NCBI RefSeq assembly: GCF_001263175.1
Contig: NZ_CP012332.1
Coordinates: 4,236,220 to 4,300,219, forward strand
Direction of reading: 5' to 3'
Source: Vulgatibacter incomptus
Lineage (GTDB): Bacteria > Myxococcota > Myxococcia > Myxococcales > Vulgatibacteraceae
DNA: 64,000 nt
Under the pieces are notes generated by a model, which was given only the letters and a program-made list of their open reading frames with translations, ran no database searches and was not told where the DNA came from. Shown here piece by piece: positions 37,482-46,897 of this stretch. The translations under genes and the position numbers were made by a program. Each line of letters starts with the position of its first letter. Positions within the stretch are counted from its first letter, which is position 1.

Positions 37482-38020
37482 ATGCAGCCGCATACGAACG
37501 GATCGATTCACATCGACTCAGCGATCTCGGACGTCGCGCGGATCTACCGGTCGATCACCGGGAGGGATCTCCCCCGGATCAACCAGCCGATCGCCCCGAT
37601 CCCGCCGGAGCGGGATCCGCGAAAGGCCGCGGAGGCGGCGCTCGAGCAGCTCGCCGCGCTCCTCGAGCGCCAGGCCGGCCCAGGCAACATGCTGCCGCCG
37701 ATGATCCCGCCGGTCGACTGCTGGGAGTCGGCGGACGAGGTGGTGATCGTGGTGGACCTGCCGGGGATCGACGCCTCGACGCTGGACGTGAAGCTGGTGG
37801 ACGGTGAGCTCCGCCTGAGCGGCCAGCGAGAGCGCTACATCCCGAGGGAGCGCGGCCCGCCGCCCTCGAGCGGCTCCTGGGCGGCTTCGAGCGGCGGATC
37901 CTTCTCCCCCGCGGGACCTCCGCGGAGCCGATCGACGCGGAGCTCCGCAGCGGTGTGCTCCGCGTGCGGCTCTCGCGAAAGCCCGGTGAGGCGACTGCCC
38001 GCACGATCCCCGTCCGGTAG
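37482..38020 (+). pseudogene. Hsp20/alpha-crystallin small heat-shock protein gene with a frameshift
   Basis: The ATG at 37482 follows GGGGGA. The first frame gives a helical N-terminus and the start of an alpha-crystallin domain (VDCWESADEVVIVVDLPGID ... VDGELRLSGQRERY). At about 37855-37866, after RERGP, the family sequence moves to another frame: LERLLGGFERRILLP, then SGVLRVRLSRKPGEATARTIPVR and TAG at 38018. The shift equals loss of one base in GGCCCGCCGCCCTCGAG. Either the gene is broken, or there is a sequencing error, or a -1 ribosomal shift. In the first frame, translation would run on to 38642 and read through the Met-rich gene. Confidence 0.75.
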
Positions 38021-38243
38021 GCAGAGGTCCTCGAACATGGATTTCAGCGAAAGGGCGCGACTGCAAGCGCTGGTGGACGCAGTCCACCTCACGGCCGCCG
38101 CCCTCCGTGCGCTCGATCGCGCACCCAGGGTGGATCAGGTCGACACTTTTAGAGCAAGCGGGATCTCGCTCGCTCCAGGATGGTGGTCTACGCCCGTGCC
38201 GAGGGGCTGGCCGCCGCCGCATTTACTCGGCGCGGAGAGAGAA

Positions 38244-38642
38244 ATGTTCGTTCCCTACGTGTCCCCGTACATGTCCCACATGATGCCCTTCTATCCCAGC
38301 CATCAGACCGGCCTGATCCACTCGGGCGTGGGCGGGATCCCGATGAGCGGGATCGGCTACTCGCCGATGATCCACCCCAGCCTCTACGGCTATCGCCCGT
38401 CGCCGATGTTCTCCTACGGCTACGGCCTGATGCACTCGGGCATGGAGAGCCCGATCCCCATGATCAACCCGCTGATCGGCGGGTCGCACATGGGCCACAT
38501 GATGAGCCCCATGATGGGCAGCCCGATGATGGGCATGGGCATGTCCCCGATGATGCCGATGCCGTACTCCGGCATGCCGATGCAGCCCGCCTGGTCGATG
38601 GGCCCCATGGTCCAGAGCCCGGTTTCTCCCCCGCACGCATAG
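38244..38642 (+). CDS. Met-rich, Gly/Pro/His-containing small protein
   Basis: 132 residues from the ATG at 38244 with GGAGAGAA before it. About 26 residues are Met and 8 His, with units such as SHMGHMMSPMMGSPMMGMGM and MPYSGMPMQP; Tyr, Pro and Gly fill most of the rest, and charged residues are nearly absent. No signal peptide or membrane helix is evident. I do not recognise a family; Met/His clusters can bind Cu(I), which is only a suggestion. The frame is open upstream to an ATG at 38038, but G/C at third codon positions drops there, so the shorter form is preferred. It follows the Hsp20 gene by about 220 bases in which I see no other gene. Confidence 0.55.
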   Translation: MFVPYVSPYMSHMMPFYPSHQTGLIHSGVGGIPMSGIGYSPMIHPSLYGYRPSPMFSYGYGLMHSGMESPIPMINPLIGGSHMGHMMSPMMGSPMMGMGMSPMMPMPYSGMPMQPAWSMGPMVQSPVSPPHA

Positions 38643-38668
38643 CGAGCGGGTGCGTCTGCAGCGGTCTT

Positions 38669-40516
38669 CTAGATCGCTGCGACGACGGGGCGCTCGAGGA
38701 CCAGCGCGAGCGCCTCGTCGAGAGTGCCCACGCCTCGGATCGCCCCGGCTGCGATCCGGGGCGGCACGTCTCCGCTGGCTGCGGCCTCCTCCTCCTGCCC
38801 GAGCGGTAGCACGAGGAAGCGGGCGCCGGCGTGGAGCGTGCCCTTCAGCTTGAGGCCGACCTCCCCCACCTGCCGCACCGCGAGCTGTCCCGCCCCGTCG
38901 TAGGAGAGGGCGCCGGTGAACACGTAGTACGGCGGGATCCGCACGTCGAGCAGCACCGAGGCGAAGGCCATCGCCACCGGCAAGCCTAGCGACGGACCGC
39001 CGGAGGGCTCGTCCTCCTTGGTGAGGTGGACGCCATACGACCAGTCGTCGAACGACGACACCCGCTCGGGGAAGCGCGCGGCGAGGGTCTCCCTCACCGA
39101 CGCGAAGGTTCGCCGGAGCTGGTCGAGCACGCCCGGGCCCAGCTCGCCGTGGATGGACTCGTCGTCGAGGCGGCCACGGCGATCGCCGGTGGCGGGCCTG
39201 CGGCGCGCGATCACGTCATGGACGATGCCCTTGGCCTTGCCCGGGAGCGCGTAGATCGCCGCCGCGCGGACCACGCCCGGCGGCGGCCACGGGTGGTCGT
39301 TCGCGGCGAGGGCCCGGGTGCGCAGGCGCTCCGCGAGGGCCTGGTCGCCGCCGTGCTCCTCCAGGATCGCCAGGCGACGCAGCGAGCGCGGGCTGGCGGG
39401 GGCCGACTCGAGGGCACGCCTCATAGCCTCCCTCGCGAGCTCGATCGCCCGCCCATCCATGCGGCGGGACGGATCGGCCTCGAGGCAATCGGCAAGAAGG
39501 TGGGCGAGGGGCTCGTCGGGCTCGCTTCGTTCGAGCACGGCGGCTTCCGCGCTCGCAAGCGCTTCGTCGGATCGCCCGCCTGCGAGGAGGGCGGCCGCGC
39601 GCCAGCCCGTCGCCGCCTGCCCGAGGTCCGGGAGGGCGCTCGCCGGATCACCGCCGACGAGGCGTGCGATCCCCCGCTCCGGTCCCGGCTCGAGTCCTGC
39701 GACCTCGGGCAGGTCGAGGCGGCCCAGGCGGCGAGCGGAGACGTAGCGGTCGACGGCGGCCTCGAGCCGGCCCTCGGGCTCGAGGCGTTGCATCCGCTGT
39801 CGAAAGGCTCGCTCGAAGTCCTGCTGTGCCTCGAGAGCGCCGGGCTCGTCGCCCAGGGCGCGGCGCGCCGCCACCAGCCGTGGGAACGCCGAGAGCTTGG
39901 CGCCCGAGGCGAGGAAGGCGAGCACGCGCTCGGCCTTTCCGTGCTCTCCCGCCTGCTCGTAGATCCGGGCGAGGACGGCGAGGCGGTCGGGGTCGTGGGC
40001 GAAGGCCGGCTCGCTTCCGAGCCGCTCGAGCACGCCCGCAGCCTCCGAGCGCCTGCCGGCCTGCTCGAGGACATGCGCCGCCAGGACCGCGAGGAGCTTC
40101 TGCTGCTCGAGATCCCTCACCGATCGGGCGAGCGCCTGGCCTTCTGCACACGCGGCGAGCGCGGCGCCCTGTTGCCGCTGTCCGAGGAGGCGCAAGGCCC
40201 GCCGCACCCAGGGCTGGTCCGCGCCGGAAGGCCTCTCCCGCGCCTCCTCTTCGCGCATCACGGCGAGCCGGAGCAGCGCCTCGTGGTTGTGGGGCGAGCC
40301 GTCGTGCAGGCGGCGGAACGTCTCGATCGCCGCGCTGATCGAGCCCATCCGGTGCTCGAGCTGGCCGCGAAGGCCCAGCCGCGCCGGATCATGAGGCGCG
40401 GCGAGGGCGAGGGCCTCCGCCTCCGCCCGGGCCTGGGCCAGATAGCCGGTCTCGGCGAGGAGCCTCGGCTCGTCGAGATCCAGGTCGAAGCGGTATGCAT
40501 CGAATCTCTGGCGCAT
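38669..40516 (-). CDS. TPR protein fused to a Lon-type (S16) serine protease domain, without AAA+
   Basis: 615 residues from the ATG at 40516. Residues 1-about 420 are repetitive helices of TPR type (LAETGYLAQARAEAEALALAAPHDPARL; LARIYEQAGEHGKAERVLAFLA). The last 190 match a Lon proteolytic domain: GGPSLGLPVAMAFA with Ser509, FTGALSYDGAGQLAVRQVG, and LKLKGTLHAGARFLVLP with K558 aligning to the LKEK lysine. Lon has its Ser-Lys pair 43 residues apart; here it is 49. No Walker motifs are present, so there is no unfolding engine; the TPR part may choose substrates or partners. Cytoplasmic by lack of a signal. Single gene, divergent from a DHA2 pump. Confidence 0.72.
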   Translation of the reverse strand: MRQRFDAYRFDLDLDEPRLLAETGYLAQARAEAEALALAAPHDPARLGLRGQLEHRMGSISAAIETFRRLHDGSPHNHEALLRLAVMREEEARERPSGADQPWVRRALRLLGQRQQGAALAACAEGQALARSVRDLEQQKLLAVLAAHVLEQAGRRSEAAGVLERLGSEPAFAHDPDRLAVLARIYEQAGEHGKAERVLAFLASGAKLSAFPRLVAARRALGDEPGALEAQQDFERAFRQRMQRLEPEGRLEAAVDRYVSARRLGRLDLPEVAGLEPGPERGIARLVGGDPASALPDLGQAATGWRAAALLAGGRSDEALASAEAAVLERSEPDEPLAHLLADCLEADPSRRMDGRAIELAREAMRRALESAPASPRSLRRLAILEEHGGDQALAERLRTRALAANDHPWPPPGVVRAAAIYALPGKAKGIVHDVIARRRPATGDRRGRLDDESIHGELGPGVLDQLRRTFASVRETLAARFPERVSSFDDWSYGVHLTKEDEPSGGPSLGLPVAMAFASVLLDVRIPPYYVFTGALSYDGAGQLAVRQVGEVGLKLKGTLHAGARFLVLPLGQEEEAAASGDVPPRIAAGAIRGVGTLDEALALVLERPVVAAI

Positions 40517-40650
40517 GTGCTTCGATCGTAGCCACCGGAGCGAAGCACGAGGAGAACGGATGGGGAGCGCCCCGACCCGAATGGCGGGGCTGGCGAATGC
40601 CTCGGGCCCCCGCTATATGCCCGGCTTCGAAATTGAAGGGTTCCGTCCAA

Positions 40651-42129
40651 GTGAGCTCCAGCAAGAAGACCCACCGCCCCCTCACCCTCGCCGCGCTCCT
40701 CCTCTCCCTCTTCATGGCCGCCCTGGAGATGACCGTCGTCTCCACGGCCATGCCCACCGTCGTCGGCGACCTGGGCGGCATCCAGCTCTACTCGTGGGTC
40801 TTCACGGCCTACCTGCTGACCTCCACGGTCACGGTGCCGATCTTCGGCAAGCTCGCCGACCTCTATGGACGAAAGCCCGTGCTCCTCATCGGCAGCGCGG
40901 TCTTCCTCCTGGGCTCCGGCCTGAGCGGGCTGGCGCAGACCATGCTCCAGCTCGTGCTCTTCCGCGCCTTCCAGGGGATCGGCGCCGGCGCGATGCAGCC
41001 CGTCGTGATCACGGTGATCGGCGACATGTACACCCTGGAGGAGCGCGCGAAGGTCCAGGGCTTCACCGGCGCGGTCTGGGGATTCGCAGGCCTCATCGGC
41101 CCCCTCCTCGGCGGCTGGATCGTCCACTTCCTCTCCTGGCACTGGATCTTCTTCCTCAACATCCCCTTCGGGATCGTCTCCATCGCGCTCGTCTGGCTCT
41201 TCCTCCACGAGGACGTGGAGAAGAAGCCGCACCAGCTCGACTTCGTGGGCGCCGGCCTCCTCACCGGCGGGGTGCTCTGCCTCCTCTTCGGCGCGAGCGG
41301 CGCAGGCATGGGCCTCTGGCCCTTCGCGGCCGCGGCGATCTTCCTCGCGCTCTTCGCCGTGGTGGAGCGCAAGGTCAGGGAGCCCGTGCTCCCGCTCGGC
41401 CTCTTCTCCGAGAAGGTGATCGCGCTCTCGAGCGTGGCCGGGACGCTCCTCGGCGGCACCATGCTCGCCGCGGTCACCTACGTGCCGCTCTTCGTCCAGG
41501 CGATTCTCGGCGGCTCGGCCACCGACGCCGGCAGCGCGATCACGCCGATGGTGATCGGCTGGCCCATCGCGAGCACCATCGGCGGCAGGCTCGTGCCCAA
41601 GGTGGGCTTCCATCCGCTGATCCGGATCGGCCTCGCCCTCATGGCCGTGGGCGGGATCGGTACCGCGATCCTCCTCGCCCCGGGCGTGAACCTCCACCTG
41701 ATCCAGCTCCTGATGTTCGTGATGGGCGCCGGGATGGGCTTCGCCAACACCGCGCTCCTCCTCGCCGTGCAGACGAGCGTGGACTGGAAGCAGCGCGGGG
41801 TCGCAACGGCGAGCACCATGTTCTTCCGCACGATCGGTGGCGCGCTCGCCGTCGGAGCTCTCGGCGGGATCGTCACCGCGACCCTCGCCGCGGATCCCTC
41901 GATTCCCGCTGGCGCCGCCGGCCAGCTCGTCGGCCCCGAGCACGGAGCCGGCCTCGACCCCGAGCTGCTGCGCACGCTCTCGGCCGCGCTCGCGTCCGCG
42001 CTGCGCGTGAACTTCTGGGCGATCGCGGGTCTGGCTACGCTGGCCTTCGCCGTGGGCCTCTTCTTCCCGCGCACCAAGCGGGAAAAGCTGGGCGCCCTCG
42101 AAGGCGCCCAGCTCCACGTCGGCGAATGA
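40651..42129 (+). CDS. MFS drug transporter, DHA2 (EmrB/QacA) family
   Basis: 492 residues from a GTG at 40651 with GAAGGG upstream. The first helix carries FMAALEMTVVSTAMPTVVGDL, the DHA2 motif, and GKLADLYGRKPVLLIGS is MFS motif A; AGLIGPLLGGWIV is the antiporter motif C. About fourteen membrane segments fit the 14-TM DHA2 class. It is expected to export drugs or toxic compounds with proton antiport; substrates are unknown. No membrane-fusion or regulator gene is adjacent. It ends facing the GST gene across a hairpin. Confidence 0.87.
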   Translation: MSSSKKTHRPLTLAALLLSLFMAALEMTVVSTAMPTVVGDLGGIQLYSWVFTAYLLTSTVTVPIFGKLADLYGRKPVLLIGSAVFLLGSGLSGLAQTMLQLVLFRAFQGIGAGAMQPVVITVIGDMYTLEERAKVQGFTGAVWGFAGLIGPLLGGWIVHFLSWHWIFFLNIPFGIVSIALVWLFLHEDVEKKPHQLDFVGAGLLTGGVLCLLFGASGAGMGLWPFAAAAIFLALFAVVERKVREPVLPLGLFSEKVIALSSVAGTLLGGTMLAAVTYVPLFVQAILGGSATDAGSAITPMVIGWPIASTIGGRLVPKVGFHPLIRIGLALMAVGGIGTAILLAPGVNLHLIQLLMFVMGAGMGFANTALLLAVQTSVDWKQRGVATASTMFFRTIGGALAVGALGGIVTATLAADPSIPAGAAGQLVGPEHGAGLDPELLRTLSAALASALRVNFWAIAGLATLAFAVGLFFPRTKREKLGALEGAQLHVGE

Positions 42130-42134
42130 TCGTA

Positions 42135-42156
42135 TGCCCCGTCGCTGGACGGGGCA
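42135..42156. terminator. Hairpin terminator between DHA2 pump and GST genes
   Basis: TGCCCCGTC (42135-42143) pairs perfectly with GACGGGGCA (42148-42156) around a 4-base loop. It lies between two stops that face each other. Confidence 0.65.
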
Positions 42157-42166
42157 CACGGTGTCT

Positions 42167-42790
42167 CTAGCGGATCTTCTCGGTGGCGAAGGCGCGCTTC
42201 GCGGACTCGCGGGCGCGCAGCGCCTCGGCGTGGCGCTGGATCTTGGGGTACTTCGCGGCATCGATGCCGGGGACGCCGATCCAGGAGAAGAAGACGTAGA
42301 GGTAAGGGTCGACCACGGAGAAGGTCTCGCCCAGGGCCCAGGGGCCGTCGCCCAGGCGGCTCTCGACGATCTCGAAGCCGCGCTCGAGCTTCGCCTTGGT
42401 CACCTGCTTCACGTCGTCGAAGTTCGCCTCGCTGGAGACGTACTTGGCCGGGCTGAAGATCGGCCCGTAGGCAGGATGGATGGTGGTGCCGAGGAAGGAG
42501 AGCCACTCCTGGGCGCGGGCGTGCTCGATTGTGCCGGGCGGGGGGAGGAGCTTCTTGCCGGGCACCTGCTCGGCGATCCAAGAGAGGATCGCGGAATTCT
42601 GGGTGAGCACCGTGCCGTCGTCGAAGAGCAGGGTGGGGACCTGGCCCATGGGGTTCAGCTTCAGCAGGTTCTCGCGATCCTCGGGGTGGCTCTTGCGGAT
42701 CATCGAGTACTGGAACGGAATCCCGGCCTCCTCGAGGGCGATGTGGGGGGCGAGCGAGCACGCGCCAGGCATTCCAAACAGCGTCAACAT
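42167..42790 (-). CDS. Glutathione S-transferase family protein
   Basis: 207 residues from the ATG at 42790, with AAAGGA about ten bases upstream. The thioredoxin-like N-terminus has FGMPGACSLAPHIALEEAGI, with Cys11 in the position used by bacterial beta-class GSTs, and NPMGQVPTLLFDDGTVLTQNSAIL, the glutathione-binding cis-Pro and QS/NS elements. The all-helical C-terminal domain has FSVVDPYLYVFFSWIG with the conserved Asp of the N-capping box. It likely conjugates or reduces with glutathione in the cytoplasm. The following 200 bases upstream hold no further gene. Confidence 0.88.
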   Translation of the reverse strand: MLTLFGMPGACSLAPHIALEEAGIPFQYSMIRKSHPEDRENLLKLNPMGQVPTLLFDDGTVLTQNSAILSWIAEQVPGKKLLPPPGTIEHARAQEWLSFLGTTIHPAYGPIFSPAKYVSSEANFDDVKQVTKAKLERGFEIVESRLGDGPWALGETFSVVDPYLYVFFSWIGVPGIDAAKYPKIQRHAEALRARESAKRAFATEKIR

Positions 42791-42935
42791 TGCGGTGTGT
42801 CCTTTCCAATCGGCAACGTAGCGATCTCCACGGCGGGCGCGAGCCACGGCGCGAGGAGCGGGCGCCGCGTCGGGCTGCTGCGGCTCGTGCCGCCGGTCCC
42901 TCGGATGCGCGACGGCCGTCTTCGATTCAGGGCAT

Positions 42936-42972
42936 GAAAAAGCCGCCGGTCGGCGTGGGCCGGACCGGCGGC
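42936..42972 (-). terminator. Rho-independent terminator of the ABC-F gene
   Basis: On the minus strand GCCGCCGGTC (42972-42963) pairs with GACCGGCGGC (42951-42942) and is followed by TTTTT. It sits 26 bases after the ABC-F stop codon. Confidence 0.78.
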
Positions 42973-42997
42973 ATGGGTGCATCCGGGGGACGCGGTG

Positions 42998-44605
42998 CTA
43001 CTTCCGCTTCCCCTGCGACTGCTGGTTCCCGTGCTTCGCGAGGAACTCCTCGTAGGTCCCCTTGAAGTCGATCAGGCCCTCGTCGGTGAAGGCCCAGATG
43101 CGGGTGGCGAAGCCGCTGACGAGCTCCCGGTCGTGGGAGACCACGAAGCAGGTGCCTTCGTAGCGCTCGAGGGCGTCTCCCAGGGCCACGATCGACTCGA
43201 GGTCGAGGTGGTTGGTGGGCTCGTCCAGCACGAGGACGTTGTCCTTGGTGAGCATCAGCTTCGCGAAGATGAGGCGCACGGCCTCGCCACCGGAGAGGGC
43301 GTTGGTGGGCTTCATGCCCTCGTCGCCCTTGAAGAGCATGCGCCCGAGCAGGCCGCGGGTCTCTTCGTTGGTGGCCTTCTCGTCGAAGGAGTGGAGCCAC
43401 TGGGCGGCGGTGGTGCCGTCGGGGATCGACTCGCGGTGGTCCTGGGCGAGGTAGCCCACGGTGGCCTCGTGGCCCCACTTGACCGTGCCGGCGTCCGGCT
43501 CGAGCTCGCCAGCGAGCATCTTGCAGAGCGTGGTCTTGCCGACGCCGTTCTTGCCGATGATCGCGATCTTCTCGCCGCGGAGAATCAGCGACTCGAAGCC
43601 GTTGCAGACCGTCTTGTCGGGCCAGCGCTTGGTGAGGCCCTCGATGGTGAGGGTCTGCTTGCCGGACGGGCGCTTCTGCTCGAGCTTGATGAAGGGACGC
43701 TCGATGTTGGAGCGCTTGAGATCGGAGAGCTGGAGCTTCTCGATCTGCTTCTTGCGGCTCTGCACCTGGGAGGCGCGGGTGCCGGCGGCGAAGCGGGCGA
43801 CGAAGTCCTGGAGCTGGCTGATCTTCTTCTGCTTCTCGGCGTTCTCGGACTCGACCCGGTTGCGCACCTGGCTCTTGGCTATGACCATGTCGTCGTAGCC
43901 GCCGGTGTAGGTGATGATCGTGTTGTAGTCGATGTCCGCGATGTGGGTGCAGACCTCGTTCAGGAAATGCCGATCGTGGGAGATCGTGATCAGCACGCCC
44001 TCGTAGCCCTCCATGAACTTCTCGAGCCAGTGGATCGAGTCGAGGTCGAGGTTGTTCGTGGGCTCGTCGAGGAGGAGGGCGTCGGGCTTGCCGAAGATCG
44101 CCTTGGCGAGCAGCACCCGGAGCTTGAAGCCGCCCTCGACCTCGCGCATCAGCTTCTCGTGATCCTCCGCCGGGATCCCGAGGCCGGAGAGGAGATCGCC
44201 CGCGTCGGACTCGGCGGTGTAGCCGTCCTCCTCCGCGATGACCATCTCGAGCTCGCCCAGGCGCACGCCCTCCTCGTCGCCGATGTTCTCGAGGGTGAGG
44301 AGCTGGTCCTTCTCCCGCATCGCCTTCCACAGGGACTTGTTGCCCATGAGGACGACGTCGAGGACGCGCACGTCCTCGTACGCGAACTGATCCTGCTCGA
44401 GGACGTGGGTCTTCTTCGGCCGCGAGATGTTGCCGGTGTCCGGATCGAGGAAGCCGGCCAGGATCTTCATGAACGTGGACTTGCCGGCGCCGTTGGGACC
44501 GGTGAGGCCGTATCGCTTCCCGTCCGAAAAGGCGACGTTGACGTCCTCGAAGAGCTTCTTGGTGCCGTACGCCTTGGTGACGCCGGTGACCTGGATATGG
44601 GCCAT
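42998..44605 (-). CDS. ybiT: ABC-F ATPase, YbiT type
   Basis: 535 residues with two ABC domains and no membrane segments. The first has GPNGAGKST and LLLDEPTNNLDLDS; its signature region reads EGGFKLRVLLAKA, as in YbiT. The second has GKNGVGKTT, SGGEAVRLIFAKLML and VLDEPTNHLDLES. The charged linker between them (about 240-320) is the P-site tRNA interaction motif region of ABC-F proteins. Length (E. coli YbiT is 530) and the altered first signature favour YbiT over EttA, Uup or YheS. ABC-F proteins act on stalled or initiating ribosomes. It follows the EF-G gene on the same strand. Confidence 0.88.
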   Translation of the reverse strand: MAHIQVTGVTKAYGTKKLFEDVNVAFSDGKRYGLTGPNGAGKSTFMKILAGFLDPDTGNISRPKKTHVLEQDQFAYEDVRVLDVVLMGNKSLWKAMREKDQLLTLENIGDEEGVRLGELEMVIAEEDGYTAESDAGDLLSGLGIPAEDHEKLMREVEGGFKLRVLLAKAIFGKPDALLLDEPTNNLDLDSIHWLEKFMEGYEGVLITISHDRHFLNEVCTHIADIDYNTIITYTGGYDDMVIAKSQVRNRVESENAEKQKKISQLQDFVARFAAGTRASQVQSRKKQIEKLQLSDLKRSNIERPFIKLEQKRPSGKQTLTIEGLTKRWPDKTVCNGFESLILRGEKIAIIGKNGVGKTTLCKMLAGELEPDAGTVKWGHEATVGYLAQDHRESIPDGTTAAQWLHSFDEKATNEETRGLLGRMLFKGDEGMKPTNALSGGEAVRLIFAKLMLTKDNVLVLDEPTNHLDLESIVALGDALERYEGTCFVVSHDRELVSGFATRIWAFTDEGLIDFKGTYEEFLAKHGNQQSQGKRK

Positions 44606-44682
44606 CTCTAGGCCTCCTTCTCGAAGTCGAAAATGAAAGAAGGGGCCGGCATCCTTGGATCCCGGCCCCCAGCAGAGCGATT

Positions 44683-44720
44683 GAAGAAATCGGACCCGCG
44701 GACGCGGGCCCGACTTCTTC
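44683..44720 (-). terminator. Long hairpin between EF-G and ABC-F genes
   Basis: GAAGAA-TCGG-CCCGCG arms (44683-44700 and 44703-44720) pair over 18 bases with two mismatches. It lies about 70 bases after the EF-G stop. A second small hairpin (44723-44739) next to a run of eight T (44747-44754) on the plus strand is close by; as read on the minus strand that run precedes the hairpins. Confidence 0.5.
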
Positions 44721-44791
44721 AGCTCGCGCTTCGCGCGAGGGCGCTCTTTTTTTTGCTTCGCCTGCGGCTCCGCCTCAGAGGAAGACGCGGC

Positions 44792-46897
44792 TTACTTCTG
44801 CTCGGCCGCCTTCTTCTCCTTGTACTGCGCGATCAGCTTCTCCTGCTCCATGCGAGGAACCGGGGAATAGCGCGCGAACTCCATGGTGAACTCGGCCTTG
44901 CCCTGGGTGGCGGAGCGCAGGTCGGTGGAGTAGCCGAACATCTCGGAGAGCGGCACCTCGCAGTCGATGGTGGCGAAGCCCTCGTTGGTGGCCGTGCCGC
45001 TGATCACGCCGCGGCGCTGGTTGAGGCCGCCGATGACGGCGCCCTGGAACTCCTCCGGCGTCTGGACCTCGACCTTCATGATCGGCTCGAGGATCTGCGG
45101 CGCCGCCTTGGCGTAGCCCTCACGGAAGGCCTGGATCGAGGCGGTCTTGAACGCCATTTCCGACGAGTCGACGGCGTGGAAGCCACCGTCGTTGATCACC
45201 ACGCGGGTGCCCACCACCGGGAAGCCGATGAGGGAGCCCTTCTCGACGGCCTCCTTGAAGCCCTTGTCGCAGGCCGGGATGAACTCGCGGGGGATGGAGC
45301 CGCCGACGATGTCATCGACGAACTCGTAGTGGACCACCGCGTCGGCGGGCAGCGGCTCGATGTAGCCGATCACCTTCGCGAACTGACCCGAGCCACCCGT
45401 CTGCTTCTTGTGGGTGTACGAGAAGTCGGCCCGCTGGGAGATCGCCTCTCGGTAGGCCACCTGCGGCTTACCGACGATGACGTCGCAGTTGTACTCGCGC
45501 TTCATGCGCTCGACGTAGATGTCGAGGTGGAGCTCGCCCATGCCGGCGATGATCGTCTGCGCCGACTCCTCGTCGCGGGTCACGCGGAAGGTGGGGTCCT
45601 CCTTGTTGAAGCGGTTGAGCGCCTTGGAGAAGTTGGCCGTGGCCCCCTTGTCCTTGGGTGCGATCGCCAGCTTGATCACCGGCTCCGGCACGTGCATCGA
45701 CGTCATCGTGTACTTCACTTCGCCGTCGGTGAACGTGTCGCCGGAGGCGCACTCGATGCCGAAGAGGGCCACGATGTCGCCGGCCGAAGCCTGCTCGATG
45801 TCGTTCATCTCGTCGGAGTGCATGCGCACCAGGCGGGGGACCTTCACCTTCTTCTCGCCGGCGGACATGTTGTAGATGGTGTCACCCTTGCGCACCGTAC
45901 CCTGGTAGATACGCATGTAGGTGAGCTGTCCGTAGCGGCCGTCCTCGAGCTTGAACGCGAGGCCGACGAAGGGCTTGGCAGGATCGTCCTCGAGGACGAC
46001 CTTCTCCTCGGCCTTCTTCTGGTCGTGGCCCTCGTTGACGATGTCCGTCGGGGCAGGCAGGTAGCTCAGCACGCCGTCGAGCAGGATCTGGACGCCCTTG
46101 TTCTTGTAGGCGGAGCCCATGAACACGGGGGTGAGCTTGAGGGCGAGGGTCGCGCGGCGCACGGCGCCCCGCAGCTCCTCGACGGTCGGCGTCTCGTCGG
46201 CGAGGAACTTCTCGGCGACCACGTCGTCGACGTCGGCGAGGTGCTCGACGAGCTCCTGGCGCTTCTCGGCGGCGAGCTCGACGAGGTCGGCCGGGATGGC
46301 CTCCTCGCGGATGTTCTCGCCGTTGTCGCCGTCGAAGTAATAGGCCTTCTCACCGATGAGCTCGACGACGCCCTGGAAGCGATCCTCGGCGCCGATGGGC
46401 ACCGTCATCGCGACGGCGTTGTGGTTGAGCTTCTCGCGGAGCTGCTGGATGACGCGGAAGGGGTTGGCGCCAGCGCGGTCCATCTTGTTGACGAACGCGA
46501 GGCGGGGAACCCGGTACCGCTTCATCTGGCGATCGACCGTGATCGACTGCGACTGCACGCCGGCCACCGAGCAGAGCACGAGGACCGCGCCGTCGAGCAC
46601 GCGCAGGGCCCGCTCCACCTCGATGGTGAAGTCGACGTGGCCCGGGGTGTCGATCAGGTTGATGTTGAATCCCTTCCACTCGCAGTAGGTCGCGGCGGAC
46701 TGGATGGTGATGCCCTTCTCGCGCTCGAGGTCCATCGAGTCCATCTTCGCGCCGACGCCGTCCTTGCCACGCACGTCGTGGATCGCGTGCACCTTCCCCG
46801 TGTAGAAGAGGATGCGCTCGGAGAGGGTCGTCTTGCCCGAGTCGATGTGGGCGGAGATCCCGATGTTGCGGATCTGGTCGATCTTCGAAGAGGCCAC
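44792..46897 (-). CDS. fusA: Translation elongation factor G (mitochondrial/spd-like type)
   Basis: 701 residues from a GTG at 46897, chosen because GGAAGGA lies nine bases upstream; a TTG at 46921 is an alternative. The GTPase motifs are [17 protein letters not shown] and NKMD; the switch I region [20 protein letters not shown] and the Ser in HIDSGKTT resemble mitochondrial EF-G1 and the spd EF-G group rather than the commonest bacterial form. Domains II to V are complete ([42 protein letters not shown] near the end of domain IV-V). EF-G drives ribosomal translocation or, in some spd species, only one of translocation and recycling. No rpsL, rpsG or tuf neighbour is seen. Confidence 0.9.
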   Translation of the reverse strand: MASSKIDQIRNIGISAHIDSGKTTLSERILFYTGKVHAIHDVRGKDGVGAKMDSMDLEREKGITIQSAATYCEWKGFNINLIDTPGHVDFTIEVERALRVLDGAVLVLCSVAGVQSQSITVDRQMKRYRVPRLAFVNKMDRAGANPFRVIQQLREKLNHNAVAMTVPIGAEDRFQGVVELIGEKAYYFDGDNGENIREEAIPADLVELAAEKRQELVEHLADVDDVVAEKFLADETPTVEELRGAVRRATLALKLTPVFMGSAYKNKGVQILLDGVLSYLPAPTDIVNEGHDQKKAEEKVVLEDDPAKPFVGLAFKLEDGRYGQLTYMRIYQGTVRKGDTIYNMSAGEKKVKVPRLVRMHSDEMNDIEQASAGDIVALFGIECASGDTFTDGEVKYTMTSMHVPEPVIKLAIAPKDKGATANFSKALNRFNKEDPTFRVTRDEESAQTIIAGMGELHLDIYVERMKREYNCDVIVGKPQVAYREAISQRADFSYTHKKQTGGSGQFAKVIGYIEPLPADAVVHYEFVDDIVGGSIPREFIPACDKGFKEAVEKGSLIGFPVVGTRVVINDGGFHAVDSSEMAFKTASIQAFREGYAKAAPQILEPIMKVEVQTPEEFQGAVIGGLNQRRGVISGTATNEGFATIDCEVPLSEMFGYSTDLRSATQGKAEFTMEFARYSPVPRMEQEKLIAQYKEKKAAEQK

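Noticed and set aside
38038-38243. Longer form of the Met-rich protein starting at 38038
   Set aside because: Third-position G/C falls in this part and the ATG at 38244 has a better ribosome site; kept only as an alternative.
44747-44754. Run of eight T after a small hairpin on the plus strand
   Set aside because: No plus-strand gene ends upstream of it; both flanking genes are on the minus strand, where the order is A run then hairpin, so it is not called a plus-strand terminator.
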